A stretch of 64,000 bases of DNA, taken from Streptomyces nymphaeiformis (lineage in GTDB: Bacteria > Actinomycetota > Actinomycetes > Streptomycetales > Streptomycetaceae). Below, piece by piece: positions 17,485-26,063 of the stretch; the stretch's first letter is position 1; each line of letters starts with the position of its first letter. The translations under genes and the position numbers were made by a program. Location: contig NZ_JACHJY010000001.1 in NCBI RefSeq assembly GCF_014203895.1, forward strand, positions 372,001 through 436,000. The letters run 5' to 3'. The notes beneath the pieces were generated by a model. It saw nothing but the letters and a program-made list of their open reading frames with translations. It was not told the origin of the DNA and did no database searches.

Positions 17485-20400
17485 CTCCTCCGGCGTGTCC
17501 TCCTGCTTCCCTTCCGGCGGGGCCACCGCATACGTCTCGACCGACCAGAGCGAGTACCCGAAGCGCGTCGCCCGCGTCTCCCCCTGGACCCGCAGGAAGC
17601 GGGTGTCCGCCGCGTCCATCCGGACCGACTCCCGGCCGCCCCTGCCGTCCGCGACGGTCGCCGCCGTCCGCCAGACCCTTCCGTCGGCCGAGACCTGGAC
17701 CCGGTAGCGCGAGGCGTACGCGTCCTGCCAGTGCAGCACCACCTGCCCTATCCGGGCCGGCTCGGGCAGTTCGAGCTGCCACCAGGCGCCGTCCTCCGCG
17801 GGCGAGGACCAGCGGGTCGCCGGGTCGCCGTCCACCGCCGACGAGGCCGGGAAGGCCGGGGTCTCGTCGCCCGAGGAGGAGGCCGTCGCCGCCCGCGCGA
17901 GGTCCGGGCCCGCCGTCCGGGGGAAGGCCCGGACCGTCAGGACCCGCTCCTCGCCCGCGAACGACACCGGCACCCGGTACGAGCCCGCCGGCACGCCCGC
18001 GGCCACCGACACCTCCAGGGGGACGGTCGTCCGCGCGCCGCGCTCCACCGCCGCCTGCTCCGGCAGCCGTACCGCGATCCCCTTCGGGGCCTTCGCCGTC
18101 AGCGTCCCGCGCACCTCGCCCGCGCGCCGGCCCGTCAGCTCCACGTCCACCCGCTGCGCCGGGCCGCCGATCTCCGCGTCCGTCTCGGTGCGGGCGAGTG
18201 CGAGACCGGCCCGCGGCCCGTCCGCGAACCACGGGACCAGCGAGCGCACCTCGGGCGCGGGACCGTCGCCGCTCCACACGACCCGCAGCGCGTCCGCCCG
18301 CAGCCCCTTCAGCTCCGTCTGCGTCCACCCGGACGCCGACAGCGGGCCGAGCGGCCGCCAGCCCTCACCGGGGACGTACGCCTCCACGCGCGCGTCGCCG
18401 GCCTTGTCCGGCTCGGTCATCACCGTCAGCGCCTCCACGGGCCGGGCCCGGTCGAGCCGCACGGTGTACGAACCGGGGGCGCGGTCGGCCCTGGCCGGCG
18501 GGGTGCGGTCGGCGCCGGTCCAGGCCGCCGACTCGGCCACCGCGCGCGTGAGGAACGGATCGAGGACCCCCGAGCCGACCGTCACCCGGGCCGCCTTCAG
18601 GTCCTTCCGCTGCCCTTCCAGGTCCAGCTGCGCCCGCCAGGCCGCCGCGCCGTCGCGGCGCGCCTGGGCGAGGAGCATGTCGACGGCCGTCTCGCCCGCC
18701 CGGCCGTACCGGGAGAGCTGCTCCAGCCAGGGCCCCGTCTCGTCGTCGAGGGTGCCGCCGGCCGCGGCCGTGAGCCGCTCGGGCGCCCGGCGCATCACCG
18801 TGAACGCGGCCCGCAGTTCGCGCGCCGCCTCGTCCCGAGCGGCCGTGCCGGCCGGGCCGGTGCCCGTGCGGGACGCCCAGAACGCCGCCAGGAGCGGCTT
18901 CAGATAGGCCGATTCGCCCGCCGGGTCCAGGATCGACGAAGAGCCGTTCCCGGCGAGTGCGCGCAGCGCCTCGCGGGCGGCCGGGTCCGGGCCGGCGAGG
19001 TCGTCGACGGCCGCCCGCCAGGACTCCCCGGGCCGGTAGCCCCTGGGGTTCCAGGCGTAGTCGGCGGTGGTGAAGAGCGGGACGCGGGAGGCGGCGGGCT
19101 GCTCCATGGCGTGCGCGAGGAAGGCGGCCGAACCGGCGGCCACGGCCGGCTCCCGGCCCGTGGCGGGGCCGAGGAACAGCCGGTCCTGCGCGTAGTCGTT
19201 GACGGGGTAGTTGTCCATGGTGACCAGCGGATGGCCGCCCAGGGCCCGGCGTGCGCCCGAGAGTTCGCCGCCGGTGATCGTGCGCGGGACGACGCCGACA
19301 CCCGTCCACGCCACCCGCACCTCCGGGTCGAGCTCCGCGGCGAGCTTCGAGCGGTACGCGGTCGCGCCGTCCTGGTAGTACTCCGTCGGCATCACCGTCA
19401 GCGGCTCGGCGTCCGGATGCTCCTCGGCCAGCCGGCGGGCGACGGCGTTCGCCACGCGCGCGTGGGCGCCGGCCGCGGCCTCGGGACCGCTCCCGAACGT
19501 GTCCGCGTCCTTGTCGCAGTGCCACTCGTCGTAGGAGGCGTCCTGGAACTGGAGCTGGAAGGAGCGCACCCCGAGCTCCCACATCGCGTCCAGCTTCCGC
19601 GTCAGCGCCGCCACGTCGCCGGACGAGGCCAGGCACATGGACTGGGCGGGCGCCACGGCCCAGCCGAGCGTCACGTGGTTCGCGAGGGCCCGCTCGGCGA
19701 GCGCCCGGAACTCCTGCTGCTGCGCGGCCGGGTAGGGCTCGCGCCACTGCGCCTGGCGGTACGGGTCGTCCCCGGGCGCGTACAGATAGCGGTTCTGCTT
19801 GGTCCGGCCCAGGAAGTCCAGCTGGGCGAGCCGCTGTTCCAGGGTCCAGGGGCGGCCGTAGAAGCCCTCGGTGATGCCGCGCTCGGCCGTGCCGGGCCAG
19901 TCGCGGACGACGACGCCGGGGACCTCCCCGCCCGCGCCGAGGAGCTGACGCAGCGTCTGGACCGCGTGGAACAGGCCGTCCTCGCCGACCCCGTCCAGGA
20001 CGACGGTGTCCCGTCCCTGGAAGCGGCCCGTCGCGAGCCGGTAGCCGCCGCGCGGCAGATCGAGCCGCTCGGGGACGCGCAGGGCGGTGAGGGCCTGCTC
20101 GGCGGCCTCGCCGGAGGGACCGGCGGCCCGCAGGACCGGGCCCCGGCCCGGCAGGCCGGTGTGGACGGTCCGTACCCCGGCGGCCCGAAGGAGCTCGCGC
20201 AGGGCGGCGAGGGCGTACGGATCGGCGTCGGCGTCCGCGAGCAGCGTCACCTCGTTCCCGAGGCGTACGGAGGGCCCGGCGGCCGTCAGGGACTGCGGCC
20301 GGGGCCAGACGGCGGGCACGCGCGCGGTGGCGGTGTCCGCGCGGGAGACGGCCGGGGTCGAGGGAGCCGCCGGAGCAGTGGGGCCGGCCGGGGTCGTGGG

Positions 20401-20553
20401 GCCGGCGGGAGCGCTCGGTGCCGCGGGTGTCCTCGGGGCCACGGGCGCCTTCGGGAACGCCTGAGCCGAGCCCGGGGCCGCGCCGCCGAGCAGACCGCCG
20501 ATGACGGCGGCGGCGACGGCCGTCGCGGTGCGCTTCCTGCGCCCGAGGTGCAC
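17470..20553 (-). CDS. Secreted GH84-like beta-N-acetylglucosaminidase-domain protein
   Basis: Exported protein of 1027 residues. Signal peptide 1-32 (basic start, cleavage after SAQA), a Pro/Ala linker to about 70, an N-terminal alpha/beta domain (about 80-200), the GH84 barrel from about 222 (ITEGFYGRPW at 227-236), helical regions, an NPCBM-associated-type beta domain, and a C-terminal F5/8-type (CBM32-like) sugar-binding domain over roughly the last 140 residues. GH84 enzymes normally use an Asp-Asp pair; here the place reads FQD (Gln337-Asp338). It may hydrolyse or only bind GlcNAc-containing glycans. The GTG at 20553 follows GGGAG. Stop overlaps a terminator hairpin. Confidence 0.88.
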   Translation of the reverse strand: MHLGRRKRTATAVAAAVIGGLLGGAAPGSAQAFPKAPVAPRTPAAPSAPAGPTTPAGPTAPAAPSTPAVSRADTATARVPAVWPRPQSLTAAGPSVRLGNEVTLLADADADPYALAALRELLRAAGVRTVHTGLPGRGPVLRAAGPSGEAAEQALTALRVPERLDLPRGGYRLATGRFQGRDTVVLDGVGEDGLFHAVQTLRQLLGAGGEVPGVVVRDWPGTAERGITEGFYGRPWTLEQRLAQLDFLGRTKQNRYLYAPGDDPYRQAQWREPYPAAQQQEFRALAERALANHVTLGWAVAPAQSMCLASSGDVAALTRKLDAMWELGVRSFQLQFQDASYDEWHCDKDADTFGSGPEAAAGAHARVANAVARRLAEEHPDAEPLTVMPTEYYQDGATAYRSKLAAELDPEVRVAWTGVGVVPRTITGGELSGARRALGGHPLVTMDNYPVNDYAQDRLFLGPATGREPAVAAGSAAFLAHAMEQPAASRVPLFTTADYAWNPRGYRPGESWRAAVDDLAGPDPAAREALRALAGNGSSSILDPAGESAYLKPLLAAFWASRTGTGPAGTAARDEAARELRAAFTVMRRAPERLTAAAGGTLDDETGPWLEQLSRYGRAGETAVDMLLAQARRDGAAAWRAQLDLEGQRKDLKAARVTVGSGVLDPFLTRAVAESAAWTGADRTPPARADRAPGSYTVRLDRARPVEALTVMTEPDKAGDARVEAYVPGEGWRPLGPLSASGWTQTELKGLRADALRVVWSGDGPAPEVRSLVPWFADGPRAGLALARTETDAEIGGPAQRVDVELTGRRAGEVRGTLTAKAPKGIAVRLPEQAAVERGARTTVPLEVSVAAGVPAGSYRVPVSFAGEERVLTVRAFPRTAGPDLARAATASSSGDETPAFPASSAVDGDPATRWSSPAEDGAWWQLELPEPARIGQVVLHWQDAYASRYRVQVSADGRVWRTAATVADGRGGRESVRMDAADTRFLRVQGETRATRFGYSLWSVETYAVAPPEGKQEDTPEERDAP

Positions 20554-20750
20554 GGGGCGTCTCCCTTCGGCAGGTCCCGGCGGCTCTGCCGGATGGTCAC
20601 GACTGGGTCACGAGCCCACCACCCGTCGCACGGGGGTGTCAATGCGCGTGGCCGATGTGTCGCCTTTGCCCGGCGAGCCGTCGGCGAGGTGACGTCACTT
20701 CGCCGCGTTCCGCCGGTAAAACGAGGTGCGCTGGGTAGGGCTCTGTCGTT

Positions 20751-20820
20751 ACTCAGGACGAATCAGTCGAGTCGCACCAGTCGAGTCGCACCTGTCGAGT
20801 CAGATCTGTCGAGACGAATC
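20751..20820 (+). repeat. Five 14-base tandem repeats upstream of the 66-residue gene
   Basis: Units start at 20751, 20765, 20779, 20793 and 20807. The second and third are identical (AGTCGAGTCGCACC); the fourth and fifth begin TGTCGAG; the first is most diverged (about 10 of 14 matches to the fifth). The array ends 11 bases before the GTG start at 20832, so it covers the likely promoter and leader. Confidence 0.85.
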
Positions 20821-20831
20821 GGGAGACCCCC

Positions 20832-21032
20832 GTGACCACGACCGCCCATCACCTCGGACGGATACGCGTTCCCCAGCAGTCGGCGCCGGCCGGCGAGCCG
20901 CTGACCAGCGAGCCGCCCCTGCCCGACGCGTCACCCCTCACCAGCGAGCCGCCGCTGGCCGTGGCGGCCCCCCTGACCAGCGAACCCACCGCCCCCGGCA
21001 GCGCGGGCGGCCCGGAGTCCCCCGGAGTGTGA
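20832..21032 (+). CDS. 66-residue repeat peptide coupled to malQ
   Basis: I do not recognise a family. The predicted peptide has a short basic start (TTTAHHLGRIRVP), then three copies of PLTSEP at roughly 12-13 residue spacing, and a Gly/Pro-rich end. It has no Cys, no signal peptide and no membrane segment, and is likely disordered. The GTG at 20832 follows GGGAG by seven bases. Its stop is one base before the malQ start, so the two are probably cotranscribed and translationally coupled. Codon third positions are G/C, as in real genes here. It may be a small coupled protein or a translated leader; the sequence does not decide. Confidence 0.6.
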   Translation: MTTTAHHLGRIRVPQQSAPAGEPLTSEPPLPDASPLTSEPPLAVAAPLTSEPTAPGSAGGPESPGV

Positions 21033-21033
21033 A

Positions 21034-23130
21034 GTGACCCTGGCCCGTCTCGCCGCCCGTCACGGCGTCGCCACCGTCCACAGCCCGTCAGAAGGCGTCA
21101 CCGTGCCCGTGCCGGACGCCACCGTGGTGGCCGTCCTCGCGGCCCTGGGCGTCGACGCGGCCACCCCCGAGGCGGTCGCCGCCGCCCTCGACGCGGCCGA
21201 ACGGGCCGACCGGGAGCGCCTGCTGCCGCAGACCCTGGTCCTGCGGCACGGCGAGGAGCTCCGCCCGCCGGAGGACCTGCCGTCCGGCACCCGGCTCCGG
21301 GTCACCACCGAGGACGGCGGCGTCGTCACCGGTGGTGACTGGTCCGGGCTGCCGCTCGGCGTCCACACGGTCGAGGCGCAGGCCCCCGACGGGCGCACGG
21401 CCACCGGCACCCTGATCGTGAGCCCCGCGCGCGTGCCCGGCCCCGGGCGGCGCTCGTACGGGCTCCTCGTCCAGCTGTACTCGCTGCTCTCCACCCGCTC
21501 CTGGGGCATGGGCGACCTCGGCGACCTGCGGGAGCTCGTCGGCTGGGCGGGCCGGACGCACGGCGCCGGGTTCGTCCAGGTCAACCCGCTCCACGCGGGC
21601 GTGCCCGGGGCGCCGAGCGACCCCTCCCCGTACCGGCCGTCCTCCCGCCGCTTCCCGGACCCCGTCCATCTGCGGATCGAGGAGATCCCCGAGTACGCCC
21701 TGGTGGGGCCCGAGCGCCGCGAGGAGCTCGACCGGATCCTCGCCGAGGCGGCCGAACTGCGCGAACGGGTCCTCGGCAAGGGAGCCCTGATCGACCGGGA
21801 CGCCGTCTGGGAGGTCAAGCGGCGGGCCCTGGAGCTCGTGCTCGCCGCCGTGGAGCCCGGTCCCGGCCGCCGCGCCGACTTCCACGACTTCCTCGCCGAA
21901 CGCGGCCGCGCCCTGGAGGACCACGCCACCTACCAGGCCCTCGCCGAGCGGCACGGCCCGCGCTGGCGGACCTGGCCGGAGGAGCTCCGCACGCCGCGCA
22001 CCGCCGAGACCGCCGTGCGCGCCGACCCCGCCCTGGCCGCCCGGGTCGACTTCCACTGCCGGCTCGCCTGGCTGACGGACCGGCAGCTCGCCGACGCCGC
22101 CGCGGCCGCCCGCGAGGCCGGCATGGAGGTCGGGATCGTCCACGACCTGGCGGTCGGCGTCCACCCCGAGGGCTCCGACGCCTGGGCCCAGCAGGAGGCC
22201 TTCGCGGCCGGCATGTCGGTCGGCGCCCCGCCCGACGCCTTCAACGCCCGGGGCCAGGACTGGGGCCTGCCGCCCTGGCGGCCCGACGCCCTCGCCGCCG
22301 CCGGGTACGCCCCGTACCGCGGACTCCTCCGCGAACTCCTGCGCCACGCGGGCGCGCTGCGCATCGACCACGTGATGGGCCTGTTCCGGCTGTGGTGGGT
22401 GCCCGAGGGGCGCGAGCCCACCGAGGGCACGTACGTCCGGTACGACGCCGAGGCGATGCTCGCGGTCCTCGTCCTGGAGGCGCACCGCGCCGGCGCCCTC
22501 GTCATCGGCGAGGACCTCGGGACGGTCGAGCCGGGCGTACGGGAGGAGCTGGCCCGGCGCGGGGTGTTCGGGACCTCCGTGCTCTGGTTCGAGCGGGACT
22601 GGGAGGGCACCGGCCGGCCGCTGCCGGCGGGGGAGTGGCGCGCGGAGTGCGTCGCCACCGCCACCACCCACGACCTGCCGTCCACCGCCGCCCGGCTCTC
22701 CGGCGAGCACGTCACCCTGCGGCACCGGCTCGGGCTGCTCTCCGGCGACCTGGAGCGCGAGCGGGCGGCGGACGCGGCGGAGACCGCCGAGTGGCTGGAC
22801 GTGTTCGAGCGGAAGGGGCTGCTCCCGGAGGGCCCGGGGAACGAGGAGGCCGAGATCAGGGCCGTCCACCGGTTCCTGCTCGCCACCCCGGCCCGGATGG
22901 TCGGCGCCTGGCTGCCGGACGCGGTGGGGGACCGCAGACCGCAGAACCTGCCGGGCACCTGGGACCAGTACCCCAACTGGCGGCTGCCGCTCGCGGGTCC
23001 GGACGGCCAGCCGCTCACCCTGGAGGACCTCGCCGCCTCGCCCCGGGCGCACGCCCTGCTGACCGGGCTGAAGGCGGGTACGGAGGCCTCCGGTGCCCGT
23101 ACGGCACCCCCGGGCGCGCGGCCCGTTTAG
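21034..23130 (+). CDS. malQ: 4-alpha-glucanotransferase (amylomaltase)
   Basis: GH77 enzyme of 698 residues, cytosolic, transferring alpha-1,4-glucan segments between maltodextrins and releasing glucose. An N-terminal domain of about 150 residues is typical of the actinobacterial long form. The barrel has SPYRPSSRRFPDP, LRIDHVMGLFRLWWVPEG (nucleophile Asp), VIGEDLGTV (acid/base Glu) and ATTTHDLPSTA (third carboxylate). The GTG at 21034 follows GGAG by six bases, inside the end of the upstream small gene. It should work with maltodextrin uptake and phosphorylase encoded elsewhere. Confidence 0.95.
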   Translation: MTLARLAARHGVATVHSPSEGVTVPVPDATVVAVLAALGVDAATPEAVAAALDAAERADRERLLPQTLVLRHGEELRPPEDLPSGTRLRVTTEDGGVVTGGDWSGLPLGVHTVEAQAPDGRTATGTLIVSPARVPGPGRRSYGLLVQLYSLLSTRSWGMGDLGDLRELVGWAGRTHGAGFVQVNPLHAGVPGAPSDPSPYRPSSRRFPDPVHLRIEEIPEYALVGPERREELDRILAEAAELRERVLGKGALIDRDAVWEVKRRALELVLAAVEPGPGRRADFHDFLAERGRALEDHATYQALAERHGPRWRTWPEELRTPRTAETAVRADPALAARVDFHCRLAWLTDRQLADAAAAAREAGMEVGIVHDLAVGVHPEGSDAWAQQEAFAAGMSVGAPPDAFNARGQDWGLPPWRPDALAAAGYAPYRGLLRELLRHAGALRIDHVMGLFRLWWVPEGREPTEGTYVRYDAEAMLAVLVLEAHRAGALVIGEDLGTVEPGVREELARRGVFGTSVLWFERDWEGTGRPLPAGEWRAECVATATTHDLPSTAARLSGEHVTLRHRLGLLSGDLERERAADAAETAEWLDVFERKGLLPEGPGNEEAEIRAVHRFLLATPARMVGAWLPDAVGDRRPQNLPGTWDQYPNWRLPLAGPDGQPLTLEDLAASPRAHALLTGLKAGTEASGARTAPPGARPV

Positions 23131-23138
23131 GTGTTCGC

Positions 23139-23151
23139 TACTTTTGGGCTG
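23139..23151 (+). promoter_or_regulatory. Probable -10 element of a leaderless transcript
   Basis: TACTTT (23139-23144) ends seven bases before the GTG at 23151, and no ribosome-binding site lies between. This spacing fits transcription starting at the start codon. The -35 region is not obvious. Confidence 0.4.
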
Positions 23152-23381
23152 TGGACAAGAAGAACGCTCTGCGCGCCGGCTCGCTCGCGGCCGGTACGAC
23201 GCTGATGATGCTGCTCATGTCGTCCCCCGCGCTCGCGCTCACCCGCGACGACGGCGACGACCCGGCCCCCAAGCTGAGTGTCATCGAGACCCTCGGCCTG
23301 TACGTGGCGGCTCCGCTGGGTCTGTTCCTGGTGATCGCCGGTCTGGTGATGGTGCTCGACAAGTCCAAGAAGAAGGCGTAA
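23151..23381 (+). CDS. Small membrane protein
   Basis: Predicted 76-residue protein of unknown function. Residues about 8-30 form a hydrophobic signal/anchor ending in SSPALALT, so it may be cleaved. A short acidic stretch (DDGDDP) is followed by a second hydrophobic segment, YVAAPLGLFLVIAGLVMVL, and a lysine tail (KSKKKA). Orientation is probably acidic loop outside, Lys tail inside. The GTG at 23151 lies 20 bases after malQ and seems to have its own -10 element. It ends before a strong shared hairpin. Confidence 0.8.
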   Translation: MDKKNALRAGSLAAGTTLMMLLMSSPALALTRDDGDDPAPKLSVIETLGLYVAAPLGLFLVIAGLVMVLDKSKKKA

Positions 23382-23400
23382 CCGCCTCACAGGTCTCCGT

Positions 23401-23441
23401 CGAGGGCGCCGCACGGTACGAGGTACCGCGCGGCGCCCTCG
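23401..23441. terminator. Bidirectional terminator hairpin
   Basis: CGAGGGCGCCGC (23401-23412) pairs with GCGGCGCCCTCG (23430-23441), and CGGTAC pairs with GTACCG inside, giving about 18 base pairs around a GAG loop. It separates the convergent small membrane and marR genes. Confidence 0.8.
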
Positions 23442-23457
23442 CATGCGTCGAGGCGCT

Positions 23458-23964
23458 TCACACGGTCGTCGCGAGCAGCTTGCGCAGCAGCCCCGCCAGC
23501 TGCTCCGTCTCCTCCGGGGTGAGCGCGGACTCCAGGGCCGCCCGCTGCTCCCCGAGGCCGGCGCCGACGGCCTGGTCCACCAGTTCCTTGCCGCGCTCGC
23601 TGAGGGTGACCCGCAGCCCGCGCCGGTCGTTCGGGTCGGGGCTGCGGGTGAGCAGCCCGGCCTTCTCCAGCTTGTCCAGACGGCCCGTCATGCCACCGGT
23701 GGTGATCATCAGGGTGGCGGTCAGCTCGCGCGGCGAGAGCGTGTACGGCTCCCCTGACCTGCGCAGCGTCGCGAGCACGTCGAACTCCCCGAGCGCCATG
23801 CCGTAGGGCGCGTACGCCTTGTCCACCTTGCCGCGCATGGCGTTGGACAGGCGGTAGATCCGTCCGAAGACCGCCATGGGGACGGTGTCCAGGTCGGGGC
23901 GGACGGCCGCCCACTGGTCGGTGATGGCGTCGACGGCGTCGTGGCCGGGGGTCTGCGTCTTCAT
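23458..23964 (-). CDS. MarR-family transcriptional regulator
   Basis: Winged-helix regulator of 168 residues. Helices around LGEFDVLATLRRSG, the recognition helix in LTATLMITTGGMTGRLDKLE and the wing SPDPNDRRGLRVTLSERG give the classic MarR order, with dimerisation helices at both ends. The ATG at 23964 is preferred to a longer in-frame start. It is divergent from the EamA transporter gene across 164 bases that hold tandem repeats, so it probably represses its own gene and the exporter until a ligand binds (inference from arrangement). Confidence 0.9.
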   Translation of the reverse strand: MKTQTPGHDAVDAITDQWAAVRPDLDTVPMAVFGRIYRLSNAMRGKVDKAYAPYGMALGEFDVLATLRRSGEPYTLSPRELTATLMITTGGMTGRLDKLEKAGLLTRSPDPNDRRGLRVTLSERGKELVDQAVGAGLGEQRAALESALTPEETEQLAGLLRKLLATTV

Positions 23965-24003
23965 GTCCTCAGTGTTCCCTTCTCCGCTCCCCGATCGCAA
24001 GAA

Positions 24004-24063
24004 AGTCACTTACGAGAGAGTCACTTACGCGAAAGCCTCTTGCGAGAAAGTAGCTTAGTGGTA
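24004..24063. repeat. Tandem 15-base repeats in the marR/eamA promoter region
   Basis: Units start at 24004, 24019, 24034 and 24049. The first two share AGTCACTTACG exactly; the third (AGCCTCTTGCG) and fourth (AGTAGCTTAGT) are diverged. The last unit runs into CTTAGTGGTAAG, a partial palindrome of the kind MarR proteins bind. The spacing of 15 bases is even through four units. Confidence 0.7.
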
Positions 24064-24128
24064 AGTTAATCACCACGAAGCCAGTCCGGCGCTCACCGGC
24101 CCGGCACTCCACAGCAGGGGGAACCGTC

Positions 24129-25079
24129 ATGTCCCGCAAGGCCGCAACCGTCGCACTCACCGCGATCGCCCCGATCTCCTGGGGCTCCACCTACTACGTC
24201 ACCACCGAGTTCCTGCCGCCCGACCGGCCGCTGCTCACCGGCCTCCTGCGCGCCCTGCCCGCCGGCCTCGCGCTCCTCGCCCTCACCCGCAAGCTCCCGC
24301 AGGGCGCCTGGTGGTGGAAGTCCGCGGTCCTCGGGGCCCTCAACATCGGCGCCTTCTTCCCGCTGCTCTTCCTCGCCGCCTACCGGCTGCCCGGCGGAGT
24401 CGCCGCGGTCGTCGGCTCCGTCGGCCCGCTCTTCGTCGTCGGCCTCGCGGCCCTCTTCCTCGGCGAGAAGCCCACGGTGAAGTCCCTGCTCACCGCCGTC
24501 ACCGCCGCCTTCGGCGTCAGCCTCGTGGTCCTCAAGGCCGGAGCCGCCTTCGACCTGGTCGGCGTGGGCGCCGGACTGCTCTCCTCGCTCTCGATGTCCG
24601 CCGGCATCGTCTTCACCAAGCGCTGGGGCCGCCCCGAGGGCGTCGGCGCCCTCGCGCTCACCGGCTGGCAGCTCACCGCGGGCGGCCTGGTCATCCTGCC
24701 CATCGCCTTCCTGATCGAGGGCGCCCCGCCGGCCCTGACCGGCACCAACCTGGCCGGCTACGCCTACCTCGCCTTCGGCAACACCGCGATCTCGTACTTC
24801 CTCTGGTTCCGCGGCATCGAGCGGCTCAGCGCCTCCTCGGCCACCCTGCTCGGCCCGCTCTCCCCGATCACCGCGGCCGTCATCGGCTGGGCGGCACTCG
24901 GCCAGGCCCTCGGCCCGGTGCAGGTCCTCGGCATGCTGATCGCCTTCGGCGCCACCCTGGCCGGCCAGCTGGGCCCCCGTACCCCCGCCAAGCCCTCCGA
25001 GGTCGAATCGTTCAGCCCTGCTGAAAAGAACGGTCAGGAAGTTTCGATGGACCTGGAGGTTTCGGCGGTGCGACGGTAA
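24129..25079 (+). CDS. EamA-family (DMT) transporter
   Basis: Inner-membrane exporter-type protein of 316 residues with ten predicted helices in two EamA halves. The first half opens AIAPISWGSTYYVTTEFLPP; the second has NTAISYFLWFRGIERLSA and SPITAAVIGWAALGQ. EamA proteins move amino acids, metabolites or drugs; the substrate here is unknown. It is divergent from marR and five bases ahead of a second EamA gene. The last 25 residues (after SEVESFSPAEKNG) are hydrophilic. Regulation by the divergent MarR protein is likely. Confidence 0.9.
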   Translation: MSRKAATVALTAIAPISWGSTYYVTTEFLPPDRPLLTGLLRALPAGLALLALTRKLPQGAWWWKSAVLGALNIGAFFPLLFLAAYRLPGGVAAVVGSVGPLFVVGLAALFLGEKPTVKSLLTAVTAAFGVSLVVLKAGAAFDLVGVGAGLLSSLSMSAGIVFTKRWGRPEGVGALALTGWQLTAGGLVILPIAFLIEGAPPALTGTNLAGYAYLAFGNTAISYFLWFRGIERLSASSATLLGPLSPITAAVIGWAALGQALGPVQVLGMLIAFGATLAGQLGPRTPAKPSEVESFSPAEKNGQEVSMDLEVSAVRR

Positions 25080-25084
25080 GGGGC

Positions 25085-26032
25085 ATGAGCCTGGACACCG
25101 CACGCAACCCGACCGACACCGCCACCGACAGCACCGCCACCGCAGTCACCGAGAGGCCGGCACCCGCCAAGGGCGCCGGCCTCGGCGTGCTCCTCGCCCT
25201 CCTCGCCACCGTCGTCTGGTCCGGCAGCTTCGTCGTCGCCCGCGCCCTCCACGACACCGTCCCCCCGGTCCAGGCCGCCTTCTGGCGCTGGATCGTCGCC
25301 CTCGTCGCCGTCGCCCCGCTCGCCGCCCGCGAGACCTGGCGGCAACGGCACCTGATCCGCCGCCACCTCCGCTTCCTCGCCCTCGCCTCGCTGCTCGGCA
25401 TCACCGTCTACAACACCCTGGTCAACCAGGCCGGGACCGCCACCTCCGCCGGCAACATGGGCATGATCATGGCCGCCTCCCCGGTCCTCATGGCCCTCTT
25501 CGCCCGCCTCGGCGGCAACCGCCTCGGCCCGCGCCGCACCACCGGCATGCTCATCGCCTGCGCCGGCGTCCTGCTCCTCGTCAGCAAGGGCTCGCTCGCC
25601 CCCGACTTCGCCACCGGCGACCTCTGGGTCATGGCCGCGGCCGTCTGCTTCGCCTCCTACAGCGCCCTCCTCAAGCGCCGCCCCGCCGAACTCGGCGGCC
25701 TCGCCTTCCTCTTCACCACCTTCGCGCTCGGCGCGCTCATGCTCCTCCCGGCGTACGGGATCAGCCTCGCCGTCCAGGGCGGCTTCGAGCCCACCACCGG
25801 CACCGTCGGACCCCTCGTCTACGTCGGCGTGCTCTCCTCCGCCGTCGCCTTCTTCGCCTGGAACAAGGCCGTCACCCTGATCGGCGCCGCCCGCGCCGGG
25901 ATCGTCTACTACCTCCAGCCCGTCTGCGTCGCCCTCCTCTCGTACGCCCTCCTCGGCGAGCAGCTCGGCCTCCTCGGCGGCGCCAGCATGGCCCTCATCC
26001 TCGGCGGGGTCGCCATGAGTTCCGCCCGCTAG
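25085..26032 (+). CDS. EamA-family (DMT) transporter
   Basis: Second DMT exporter-like protein, 315 residues, ten predicted helices. A Thr-rich hydrophilic start of about 30 residues precedes GLGVLLALLATVVWSGSFVV. The second half has VLSSAVAFFAWNKAVTLIGA and LYVL-like helices ending with ILGGVAMSSAR. It starts five bases after the first transporter gene and presumably shares its transcript. The two differ enough to be separate families members rather than a recent duplication. A LysR gene follows 31 bases later. Confidence 0.9.
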   Translation: MSLDTARNPTDTATDSTATAVTERPAPAKGAGLGVLLALLATVVWSGSFVVARALHDTVPPVQAAFWRWIVALVAVAPLAARETWRQRHLIRRHLRFLALASLLGITVYNTLVNQAGTATSAGNMGMIMAASPVLMALFARLGGNRLGPRRTTGMLIACAGVLLLVSKGSLAPDFATGDLWVMAAAVCFASYSALLKRRPAELGGLAFLFTTFALGALMLLPAYGISLAVQGGFEPTTGTVGPLVYVGVLSSAVAFFAWNKAVTLIGAARAGIVYYLQPVCVALLSYALLGEQLGLLGGASMALILGGVAMSSAR

Positions 26033-26063
26033 CCAGGCGAGGTCCGGTGGGGCGAGGCCCGAT

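Noticed and set aside
17731..20835. Long plus-strand open frame opposite the GH84-like gene
   Set aside because: Low-complexity Arg/Gly/Pro translation; the minus strand holds a complete signal peptide and domain set.
20832..21032. Repeat peptide considered as a graspetide or lanthipeptide precursor
   Set aside because: It has Thr, Ser and Glu in repeats but no modification enzyme, protease or transporter gene is near.
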